Shown in pieces: positions 1 through 4,992 of a DNA stretch of 5,048 nt. This DNA is from Alphaproteobacteria bacterium (GTDB lineage Bacteria; Pseudomonadota; Alphaproteobacteria; Sphingomonadales; Rhodothalassiaceae): contig RFKS01000074.1 in assembly GCA_003694205.1 (NCBI GenBank), positions 1 through 5,048 of the forward strand. Reading direction: 5' to 3'. Numbering within the stretch: position 1 is the stretch's first letter; each line of letters opens with the position of its first letter. The translations under genes and the position numbers were made by a program. The notes beneath the pieces are model-generated. The model did no database searches, was not told where the DNA came from, and was given only the letters and a program-made list of their open reading frames with translations.

Positions 1-540
1 CTCGACCGCGGCGGCATGGCCCGAGACAACCACCTGGCCCGGTGCGTTGTCGTTCGCCGCGGCGCAGACGGCGTCGCCGCCGGCGGCCTCGTGGGCGATC
101 TCCTCGACAGCTTCGATGTCGAGACCGAGAATGGCGGCCATCGCGCCCTCGCCGACCGGAACGGCGCGCTGCATGGCGAGACCACGCCGCTTGAGTAGAC
201 GCGCCGTATCGGCAAGCGAGAAGGCCCCCGCCGCGCAAAGGGCCGAATACTCGCCAAGTGAATGACCGGCGACGTGGCTGGCCAGCCTTTCCACATTGTA
301 GCCCTCGGCGGCCAGCGTGCGTACCACCGCGAGCGACACAGCCATCAGCGCCGGCTGCGCGTTTTCGGTCAGGCGCAGCTCCTCCTCGGGTCCCTCGAAC
401 ATGAGCCGCGAGAGCGATTGCGACAGGGCGTCGTCGACCTCCTCGAAGACCTCGCGTGCCGTCGCAAAGACCTCCGCCAACTCCTTGCCCATACCGACCT
501 TCTGGCTTCCCTGCCCGGGAAAGACGAGTGCCCGGCTCAT
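1..540 (-). CDS. fabD: Malonyl-CoA:acyl-carrier-protein transacylase, N-terminal part (runs off window)
   Basis: FabD moves the malonyl group from malonyl-CoA to the phosphopantetheine arm of acyl carrier protein, supplying the extender unit of type II fatty-acid synthesis in the cytosol. The 180 visible codons begin MSRALVFPGQGSQKVGMG, with the family's N-terminal GQGSQ motif (residues 9-13). The nucleophile elbow GHSLGEYSA is at residues 92-100, so the catalytic Ser is Ser94 (E. coli Ser92). Arg119 in the RRG..MQ motif matches the malonate-carboxylate-binding Arg117 of E. coli, and APGQVVVSG lies near residues 166-174. The catalytic His (E. coli His201) and the C-terminal half are beyond base 1. 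The ATG at 540 is preceded by GGAGG (546-550) at 5-nt spacing, which fixes the start. It is transcribed divergently from rpsF; in many alphaproteobacteria fabG, acpP and fabF follow downstream, which would be outside this window. Identity is very secure. Confidence 0.96.
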   Translation of the reverse strand, partial: MSRALVFPGQGSQKVGMGKELAEVFATAREVFEEVDDALSQSLSRLMFEGPEEELRLTENAQPALMAVSLAVVRTLAAEGYNVERLASHVAGHSLGEYSALCAAGAFSLADTARLLKRRGLAMQRAVPVGEGAMAAILGLDIEAVEEIAHEAAGGDAVCAAANDNAPGQVVVSGHAAAVE

Positions 541-638
541 GCGATCCTCCCATCTGCGATCAGGGGCGCGTGGGGCCGGGGATAGCGGCTTGCCGGAAAG
601 AAGGCAAGCGGGGCCATGATGCAAGGCTCCGATCCCCC

Positions 639-667
639 TTGCACGCGACGGCATTGGGCGCTATAGA
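639..667 (+). promoter_or_regulatory. Candidate sigma-70-type promoter of the rpsF operon
   Basis: TTGCAC (639-644) and TATAGA (662-667) are separated by 17 bp. The -35 keeps the TTG core but only 3 of 6 consensus bases; the -10 keeps TATA. It lies about 100 bp upstream of rpsF, which would give a leader of roughly 95 nt holding the hairpin at 680-702. Position and spacing support it; the modest match keeps confidence moderate. Confidence 0.4.
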
Positions 668-679
668 GCGGCGCGCCTG

Positions 680-702
680 AGCCGGGGTGCGTGATCCCGG
701 CT
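680..702 (+). promoter_or_regulatory. Hairpin in the rpsF leader (possible autoregulatory element)
   Basis: AGCCGGG (680-686) and CCCGGCT (696-702) are perfect 7-bp complements around a 9-nt loop, followed by TGTTTCGTT. In many bacteria the S6:S18 complex binds a structured rpsF leader containing an exposed CCG and represses its own operon. This leader is GC-rich with several CCG trinucleotides, including one in this stem and two in GCCGGAGACGCCGG just downstream (719-732). The T-rich tail also resembles a weak terminator or attenuator. The hairpin is seen directly; its role is inference. Confidence 0.4.
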
Positions 703-770
703 TGTTTCGTTGAAGAGGGCCGGAGACGCCGGAGCATCGCGCCCGGTGGACGATCGGCAAGGAGCAAGAG

Positions 771-1139
771 ATGCCCTATTACGAGCATGTCTTCATCGCG
801 CGCCAGGATGTGAGCGCGGCGCAGGTGGAGACGCTGACCAACGATCTGACGAAGATCATCGAGGACGGCGGCGGACGGGTCGCCAAGAACGAATATTGGG
901 GTCTGCGCCCCCTCGCCTATCGCATCAAGAAGAATCGCAAGGGGCATTATGTGCTCCTCAATATCGATGCGCCGCCGGCGGCGATCAGCGAGATGGAGCG
1001 GCAGGCCCGTCTCAATGAGGACATCATCCGTTTCATGACCGTGCGCGTCGACGAGCTCGAGGAAGGCCCGTCAATCTTCATGCGCGCCAAGGCTGAGCGC
1101 GGCGACCGCCGTGGCGGCCGTCGCGAGAGGAGGGACTGA
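771..1139 (+). CDS. rpsF: 30S ribosomal protein bS6
   Basis: This is a complete bS6 of 122 residues, a small-subunit protein that forms a heterodimer with bS18 on the 16S rRNA platform. The start [14 protein letters not shown], the central block [20 protein letters not shown] (residues 41-60) and [14 protein letters not shown] (82-95) are characteristic of the family. The ATG at 771 follows AAGGAG (759-764) at 6-nt spacing. The C-terminal tail from about residue 105 is strongly basic and Arg/Gly-rich ([12 protein letters not shown]), unlike the E. coli tail that RimK extends with glutamates. It is the first gene of the rpsF-rpsR-rplI operon; only two bases separate its stop from the rpsR start, and the rpsR ribosome-binding site lies inside its last codons. 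There is no priB between rpsF and rpsR, unlike in gammaproteobacteria. Confidence 0.98.
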   Translation: MPYYEHVFIARQDVSAAQVETLTNDLTKIIEDGGGRVAKNEYWGLRPLAYRIKKNRKGHYVLLNIDAPPAAISEMERQARLNEDIIRFMTVRVDELEEGPSIFMRAKAERGDRRGGRRERRD

Positions 1140-1141
1140 TC

Positions 1142-1378
1142 ATGGCCGCACCCTCACGCCGTCCCTTTTTCCGTCGCCGCAAGAGCTGCCCGTTCTCGGG
1201 GCCGAATGCGCCGAAAATCGACTACAAGGACGTGAAGCTTCTGCAGCGATTCATCTCCGAGCGCGGCAAGATCGTGCCCGCCCGCATCACCGCCGTCTCG
1301 GCGAAAAAGCAGCGCGAGCTTGCACGGGCAATCAAGCGGGCGCGCAATCTCGCCCTCCTGCCCTTTATCGTGAAATAG
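1142..1378 (+). CDS. rpsR: 30S ribosomal protein bS18
   Basis: This is a complete 78-residue bS18, the partner of bS6 in the small-subunit platform. The core from [20 protein letters not shown] (residues 26-45) through [20 protein letters not shown] to the end LALLPFIVK is nearly invariant in alphaproteobacteria. The N-terminus is basic (RRPFFRRRK). Only one cysteine is present (Cys16), so this is not a zinc-binding multi-cysteine version. The start is supported by AGGAGG (1128-1133), which lies within the end of rpsF at 8-nt spacing. The two-base gap to rpsF suggests translational coupling, fitting the need for equal amounts of the two proteins. Confidence 0.98.
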   Translation: MAAPSRRPFFRRRKSCPFSGPNAPKIDYKDVKLLQRFISERGKIVPARITAVSAKKQRELARAIKRARNLALLPFIVK

Positions 1379-1390
1379 GGGGATCGCGCC

Positions 1391-2053
1391 ATGGAACTCA
1401 TCCTTCTCGAACGCGTTCCCCATCTCGGGCAGATGGGCGACATCGTCAACGTCAAGCCCGGCTATGCGCGCAACTATCTGCTGCCGCAGAAAAAGGCCCT
1501 GCGCGCGACGGAGGAAAACCGGAAGTTTTTCGAAGCCCAGCGCAAGGAAATCGAGGCGCAGAATCTGAAGCGCCGCCAGGAGGCCGAAGCCGTGGCGGCG
1601 AAGATGGAAGGGCTGCGTCTCGTGCTCGTGCGCCAGGCCGGTGAATCGGGCCAGCTCTATGGCTCCGCCAGCGCCCGCGACATCGCGGAGAGCCTGAAGG
1701 AGGCCGGATACACGGTGGGTCGCTCGCAGGTCGAGCTCAGCCGCCCGATCAAGGAGATCGGCATTCACGAGGTGAAGGTGCGGCTCCACCCCGAGGTGGC
1801 CCTCCTCATCAAGGTGAATGTCGCCCGCTCCGAGGCCGAGGCCGAGCAGCAATGGACAATTGGCGGTGCCGTGCCGAGCGAGCCCGGAGAAGCCGAAGCC
1901 GCGGCCGAAGCGGCTGAAGCGGCCGAGGAAGAGGTGGTCGACGCCGACAAGCTCGTCGCCGACCTGCTCGAGGAAAGTGCCCGTGCGGGCGTGGCGACAT
2001 CGGCATCCGATGACGATGCGCCGGACGCCGGAGCTGCAGACGCTGCGGACTGA
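1391..2053 (+). CDS. rplI: 50S ribosomal protein bL9 with long acidic C-terminal extension
   Basis: bL9 binds 23S rRNA near the L1 stalk with its N-domain and reaches across the ribosome surface through a long helix to its C-domain. The N-domain (residues 1 to about 50) carries the family signature [20 protein letters not shown] (13-32). A charged connecting helix follows at about 41-75 ([20 protein letters not shown] region), then the C-domain at about 76-148 with [17 protein letters not shown]. coli L9 has 149 residues; this one has 220. The extra ~70 residues are low-complexity and acidic, with an Ala/Glu run at about 165-182 and an Asp/Ala-rich end ([15 protein letters not shown]). Alphaproteobacterial bL9 proteins often carry such tails, but this one looks long. 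A G-rich site, GGGGGA (1378-1383), overlaps the rpsR stop and lies 7 nt before the ATG. It is the last gene of the operon, followed 41 bp later by a strong terminator. Confidence 0.97.
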   Translation: MELILLERVPHLGQMGDIVNVKPGYARNYLLPQKKALRATEENRKFFEAQRKEIEAQNLKRRQEAEAVAAKMEGLRLVLVRQAGESGQLYGSASARDIAESLKEAGYTVGRSQVELSRPIKEIGIHEVKVRLHPEVALLIKVNVARSEAEAEQQWTIGGAVPSEPGEAEAAAEAAEAAEEEVVDADKLVADLLEESARAGVATSASDDDAPDAGAADAAD

Positions 2054-2093
2054 GCATCGCCCGCGACTGGATTGCTCCTGATCGCGATTCCGC

Positions 2094-2130
2094 ACAAGGC
2101 GATCTCCCGGTGGAGATCGCCTTGTTTCTT
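2094..2130 (+). terminator. Rho-independent terminator after rplI
   Basis: The arms 2094-2107 and 2112-2125 are perfect 14-bp complements (ACAAGGCGATCTCC and its reverse complement) around the tetraloop CGGT. A T-rich tail, TTTCTT (2125-2130), follows. It lies 41 bp after the rplI stop and 34 bp before the cfa promoter, so it separates the ribosomal operon from cfa. The A-rich left base (ACAA) also gives partial two-way character, but no gene approaches it from the other side. Confidence 0.93.
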
Positions 2131-2163
2131 CCGGCCGAGCGGGCGTCGCCACCTTCAATTGCT

Positions 2164-2192
2164 TTGCCAGACGTCGGTAACGGGTCCATAAT
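2164..2192 (+). promoter_or_regulatory. Near-consensus sigma-70-type promoter of cfa
   Basis: TTGCCA (2164-2169) and CATAAT (2187-2192) each match 5 of 6 consensus bases and are spaced by exactly 17 bp. Transcription would begin near 2198-2200, leaving a short leader of about 25 nt before the ATG at 2225. A TTG codon at 2192, in frame with cfa, overlaps the -10 box, so it would not be in the message and cannot be the translation start. Confidence 0.7.
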
Positions 2193-2212
2193 TGCCCCGT
2201 CCTTCCGGAGCG

Positions 2213-2219
2213 AAGGAGG
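2213..2219 (+). promoter_or_regulatory. Ribosome-binding site that fixes the cfa start
   Basis: AAGGAGG is a full Shine-Dalgarno match located 5 nt before the ATG at 2225. It decides against the longer in-frame TTG start 33 bp upstream. Confidence 0.85.
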
Positions 2220-2224
2220 GTGCG

Positions 2225-3448
2225 ATGGGCCTCGACACCATGCTTCGCCGGATCGTTCGCGAGGGCGACCTCGTCGTTCGTGACTGGCGTGGGCGCGAAC
2301 GTCGCTATGGCGACGGATGCGGCGACAGGGTCGCCATTCATATCCGCGACCGTGCAACGGCGTGGCGGCTCCTGCTCAACCCCGAAATGGCGCTCGGCGA
2401 AGCCTATATGAATGGCGGGCTCGTAGTCACACAAGGCGACATCCGCGACCTCCTCGACCTGCTCATCCGCAATCTCGGACCCGGCCGGGTTCCCGACCAC
2501 TGGCTGCAACATCTGCTCGCGGGTGCGCGGCATATGCTGCGGACGATCACGAGCTGGAACCCGATGCCGCGGGCGCGGCGCAATGTGGCGCATCACTATG
2601 ATCTGTCGGACGAGCTCTATGAGCTCTTTCTCGATGCCGACAAACAGTATTCCTGCGCCTATTTTGAGCGCGAGGGCGATAGCCTCGAGCGGGCGCAGGA
2701 GCAGAAGAAGCGCCACATCGCGGCCAAGCTGCTCATCGAGCCGGGCATGCGCGTGCTCGACATCGGCTGCGGCTGGGGCGGCATGGCGCTCTATCTCGCC
2801 CGGCGCTGCGGCGCCCGCGTGGTCGGCATCACGCTGTCCGAACACCAGGCCGCGATCGCCCGCCGCCGCGCTGCCGAGGCGGGACTCGAGGGCCAGATCG
2901 AGATTCGCCTCGAGGACTACCGCACCGTCGATGGCGAATTTGATCGCATCGTCTCGGTCGGCATGTTCGAACATGTCGGCCTCAAGGATTACGGGCGCTT
3001 CTTTCACGCCCTGCGCGACCGGCTGAGCGATCGCGGCATCGCCCTCGTCCACAGCATCATCCGCATGACCGGCCCGGCGGCGACCAATCCCTGGATTGCC
3101 AAATACATTTTCCCCGGCGGCTATATCCCGGCCTCGAGCGAGGTCCTGCCCGCGGTCGAGCGCTCGGGCCTCCTGCTCACCGATCTCGAGGTCTGGCGCC
3201 TGCACTATGCCGAGACGCTGAAGCATTGGCGGTCACGCTTTCGCGCCGCCTGGGAGCGCGCGGCGGCGCTCTACGACGAGCGCTTCTGCCGCATGTGGGA
3301 TTTCTATCTCGCCTCCTCGGAAACCGCCTTCCGCCGCGGCGGCATGGCGGTCGGGCAGTACCAGCTCGCCCTGAGCCCGGACGCGGTACCGCTACGCCGC
3401 GACTATATCGCGGACTTCAAGAACGCCCACCCGGTCGAGGCAAACTGA
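2225..3448 (+). CDS. cfa: Cyclopropane-fatty-acyl-phospholipid synthase
   Basis: The enzyme transfers a methylene group from S-adenosylmethionine to the cis double bond of unsaturated acyl chains in membrane phospholipids, forming cyclopropane rings that toughen the membrane under acid, stationary-phase or other stress. The protein has 407 residues (E. coli Cfa has 382). An N-terminal lipid-binding-type domain covers roughly residues 1-105, followed by a class I methyltransferase domain. Visible motifs are HHYDLSDELYELFLD (123-137), YSCAYF (142-147), the SAM loop VLDIGCGWGG (177-186), GITLSEHQ (201-208), SVGMFEHVG (244-252), FPGGYIPASSEV (296-307) and YAETLKHWRSRF (328-339). Residues matching the E. 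coli bicarbonate-site set are all present: Cys144, Glu249, His276, Ile278 and Tyr328 (E. coli Cys139, Glu239, His266, Ile268, Tyr317). It should therefore be active. It is monocistronic with its own promoter and ends 21 bp from the convergent arsM stop. Members of the wider family make other SAM-dependent lipid modifications, so the exact product is slightly less certain than the family. Confidence 0.93.
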   Translation: MGLDTMLRRIVREGDLVVRDWRGRERRYGDGCGDRVAIHIRDRATAWRLLLNPEMALGEAYMNGGLVVTQGDIRDLLDLLIRNLGPGRVPDHWLQHLLAGARHMLRTITSWNPMPRARRNVAHHYDLSDELYELFLDADKQYSCAYFEREGDSLERAQEQKKRHIAAKLLIEPGMRVLDIGCGWGGMALYLARRCGARVVGITLSEHQAAIARRRAAEAGLEGQIEIRLEDYRTVDGEFDRIVSVGMFEHVGLKDYGRFFHALRDRLSDRGIALVHSIIRMTGPAATNPWIAKYIFPGGYIPASSEVLPAVERSGLLLTDLEVWRLHYAETLKHWRSRFRAAWERAAALYDERFCRMWDFYLASSETAFRRGGMAVGQYQLALSPDAVPLRRDYIADFKNAHPVEAN

Positions 3449-3469
3449 GCTACCCGCCGGCGCCGACGC

Positions 3470-4510
3470 TCAGCAGCAGCTGCCGACCTCCTTGCGCGGC
3501 TCGCCGCCCGGTGCCGTGCAGTCGAAGGGCCCGTAATGCACCGAGCGGTCGCCCTCGACCCGGAAATGCGGTCGGTAGCGTGTGTCCTCAAGCATCATCG
3601 CCGTGTTTCCGCACACCGGCAGCGGCAGCCCGGTCCGGAACAGATGATGGTCATCGAGCGCGAATTCGTGCGGATGTTCCGGGATCGTTCCCTTGTACCA
3701 GGCAACCTGACCGTAATTCTCACAAATATCTTCAAGTGGCAGCCGGAAGGCCCTGATCGTCATCGAATAAAAGTCTATCATCCCCGCCTTGCGCCGGATC
3801 TCCTCATCCTCGAGCGCGACCGGGCTACGGCTCAGGATGCGGTAGTCGAGACAACCGACGCGGCGCATCAGGCGCCGGAAATCCTCGGTGTAAAGCGCGC
3901 CGCCCAGGCATTCGCCGACGAGCACGCGGTCGCGGGCCAGGGCCTCGGGGATGCGCCGGCCGGCAAAGATATCGGAAAACAGAAGCTCGCCGCCGGGCCT
4001 GAGGACGCGGAAGATCTCCGAGAACACGCGCTCCTTGTCCGATGACAGGTTGATGACGCAGTTCGAGACCACGACATCAAAGCTCGCATCCGCGAGCCCG
4101 AGCGCCGCGAGATCCTCGATATAGCCCTTGAGGAAGCGGACATTGGGGACCTCGTAGCCGAAGCGGTCCATGTGCCAGGCGACATGATGATTGGCGACAT
4201 GAAGCTGCTCGTCGGTCATGTCGACGCCGACGACCTCTCCCTCGGGGCCGACGAGTTGCGAGAGCAGGAAGGAATCCCGCCCGCTGCCGCAGCCGAGGTC
4301 GAGCACCCGCGCGCCTTCGAGAAGCGGCGGAATGGGCGAGCCGCAGCCGTAGAAGCGGTCGCGCACCACGGGGTGGATATTGTCGAGCAACCGCGCGAGA
4401 TGGCGCGGCATGGCCTCCACCGGACAACAGGCACTGGTCTTGAGGTCGGCGCTCGACTGCAGTTCCTGGCCGTAATACGCCTTGACGGTGTCCTCGTTGG
4501 CGAAACTCAT
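3470..4510 (-). CDS. arsM: Arsenite S-adenosylmethionine methyltransferase
   Basis: ArsM methylates trivalent arsenic with SAM, giving methyl-, dimethyl- and volatile trimethylarsine species; it detoxifies arsenic in the cytosol. The protein has 346 residues. The four cysteines used by the algal enzyme CmArsM (44, 72, 174, 224) have counterparts at Cys28 in DLKTSACCP, Cys56 in FYGCGSP, Cys151 in VVSNCVINLSSDK and Cys201 in GECLGGAL. Spacing agrees: 28 residues between the first two and 50 between the last two in both proteins. The SAM loop is VLDLGCGSGRDSF (69-81), followed by VVGVDMTDEQL. A C-terminal domain has PVCGNTAMMLEDTRYRPHF, and the chain ends in a Cys pair (GSCC). The ATG at 4510 is chosen because GAGGA (4517-4521) sits 6 nt before it. 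A longer in-frame TTG start at 4585 would add 25 residues and has its AAGGA only 1 nt away. A weak promoter-like pair (TTGCCC, 17 bp, TACATG; 4547-4575) fits the shorter start. No arsR, arsC or arsenite pump gene is adjacent. Confidence 0.93.
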   Translation of the reverse strand: MSFANEDTVKAYYGQELQSSADLKTSACCPVEAMPRHLARLLDNIHPVVRDRFYGCGSPIPPLLEGARVLDLGCGSGRDSFLLSQLVGPEGEVVGVDMTDEQLHVANHHVAWHMDRFGYEVPNVRFLKGYIEDLAALGLADASFDVVVSNCVINLSSDKERVFSEIFRVLRPGGELLFSDIFAGRRIPEALARDRVLVGECLGGALYTEDFRRLMRRVGCLDYRILSRSPVALEDEEIRRKAGMIDFYSMTIRAFRLPLEDICENYGQVAWYKGTIPEHPHEFALDDHHLFRTGLPLPVCGNTAMMLEDTRYRPHFRVEGDRSVHYGPFDCTAPGGEPRKEVGSCC

Positions 4511-4516
4511 CAACAT

Positions 4517-4521
4517 TCCTC
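4517..4521 (-). promoter_or_regulatory. Ribosome-binding site that decides the arsM start
   Basis: On the minus strand GAGGA is followed by ATGTTG and then the ATG at 4510. Spacing to 4510 is 6 nt, whereas the ATG at 4516 directly abuts the motif and could not use it. This supports the MSFANEDTV start over the longer upstream options. Confidence 0.6.
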
Positions 4522-4701
4522 GACTGTACATTCCACGATCTTCGATCATGTAGCGGCGCGCCGGTTCCCGGGCAAGATCGCTCAAGTCCTTCTCCGATCA
4601 CCTTTTCTTGACCGGCTCCCGATCCCGGTACTCGCCAGCCCAAAGGGTGCCTGCTAGAATGGTGTCCAGACCGTCGTCATCCGCAGCAGGCGTCAACCGG
4701 G

Positions 4702-4992
4702 ATGGACAACCCCTTCATCGCGCTCGGCTCCGTTCTCGCCGTTGCCCTTCTCGTCCTCCTCAACTGGTGGCTGGGCGGCTGGCGGCAAGCACGGATCGAA
4801 GACGGCGGTTTCGCCGCCAAACGCTACCGTACCGACTTCTGGAACGACGAGATTCATGAGGTCGCGGTCGACGCGGACGGCCGCGCCGCGCTCATCGCGA
4901 TCGCCGGACCGGGACCGGCGGCGGGACTTGTCGTCGCCCATGGCGATGCCTTCGTCACCCGCCGCCTTGTCCCGGTCCGGCGATCGCGATGA
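4702..4992 (+). CDS. Unrecognised small membrane-anchored protein, 3' end disturbed by inverted repeat
   Basis: I do not recognise a named family with certainty. The 96-residue frame starts MDNPFIALGSVLAVALLV and has one hydrophobic segment at about residues 5-27 with a Trp pair at its end (LNWWLGGW). This would be a signal anchor, followed by a small soluble domain with DADGRAALIAI (57-67) and LVVAHGDAFVTRRL (76-89). The phrase pattern of 'DGRAAL...VAHGD.FVTR' resembles short conserved hypothetical proteins of alphaproteobacteria that usually continue further; this is from memory and uncertain. From codon 90 (base 4969) the DNA is the reverse complement of the gene's own earlier bases, so the last seven residues (VPVRRSR) are probably not native and the true C-terminus is missing. 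The ATG has no strong Shine-Dalgarno; the nearest purine stretch is CAGG 11 nt upstream. A TAGAAT box (4655-4660) lies upstream without a good -35. Confidence 0.5.
   Translation: MDNPFIALGSVLAVALLVLLNWWLGGWRQARIEDGGFAAKRYRTDFWNDEIHEVAVDADGRAALIAIAGPGPAAGLVVAHGDAFVTRRLVPVRRSR

Noticed and set aside
579..607. Minus-strand promoter for fabD: TTGCCT (602-607), 17 bp, TATCCC (579-584)
   Set aside because: Spacing is right but the -10 matches only 3 of 6 bases and the motif overlaps a small inverted repeat; too weak to call as a feature.
588..609. Inverted repeat GCTTGCC / GGCAAGC with an 8-nt spacer
   Set aside because: A perfect 7-bp repeat in the fabD-rpsF gap, but it has no T tract and no partner copies, so it could be chance in GC-rich sequence. 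It may be an operator, but nothing supports that.
1154..3226. A 690-codon open frame on the minus strand opposite rpsR, rplI and cfa
   Set aside because: It is a shadow frame. The plus strand here encodes three clearly identified proteins, and long antisense frames are common in GC-rich DNA with strong third-position GC bias. Its translation shows no recognisable domain.
3536..4045. Plus-strand frames of 160-170 codons opposite arsM (also 4172-4657)
   Set aside because: The minus strand encodes ArsM with conserved motifs along its whole length; the plus frames have no motif and arise from codon bias.
4611..4629. ACCGG...CCGGT inverted repeat between arsM and the small membrane protein, considered as an ArsR-type operator
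   Set aside because: Only five bases per arm with a 9-nt spacer, and no similarity to the AT-rich imperfect palindromes bound by known ArsR repressors.
4608..4660. TTGACC (4608-4613) with TAGAAT (4655-4660) as a promoter for the small membrane protein
   Set aside because: The boxes are 41 bp apart, far beyond working spacing, and neither has a proper partner at 16-18 bp.
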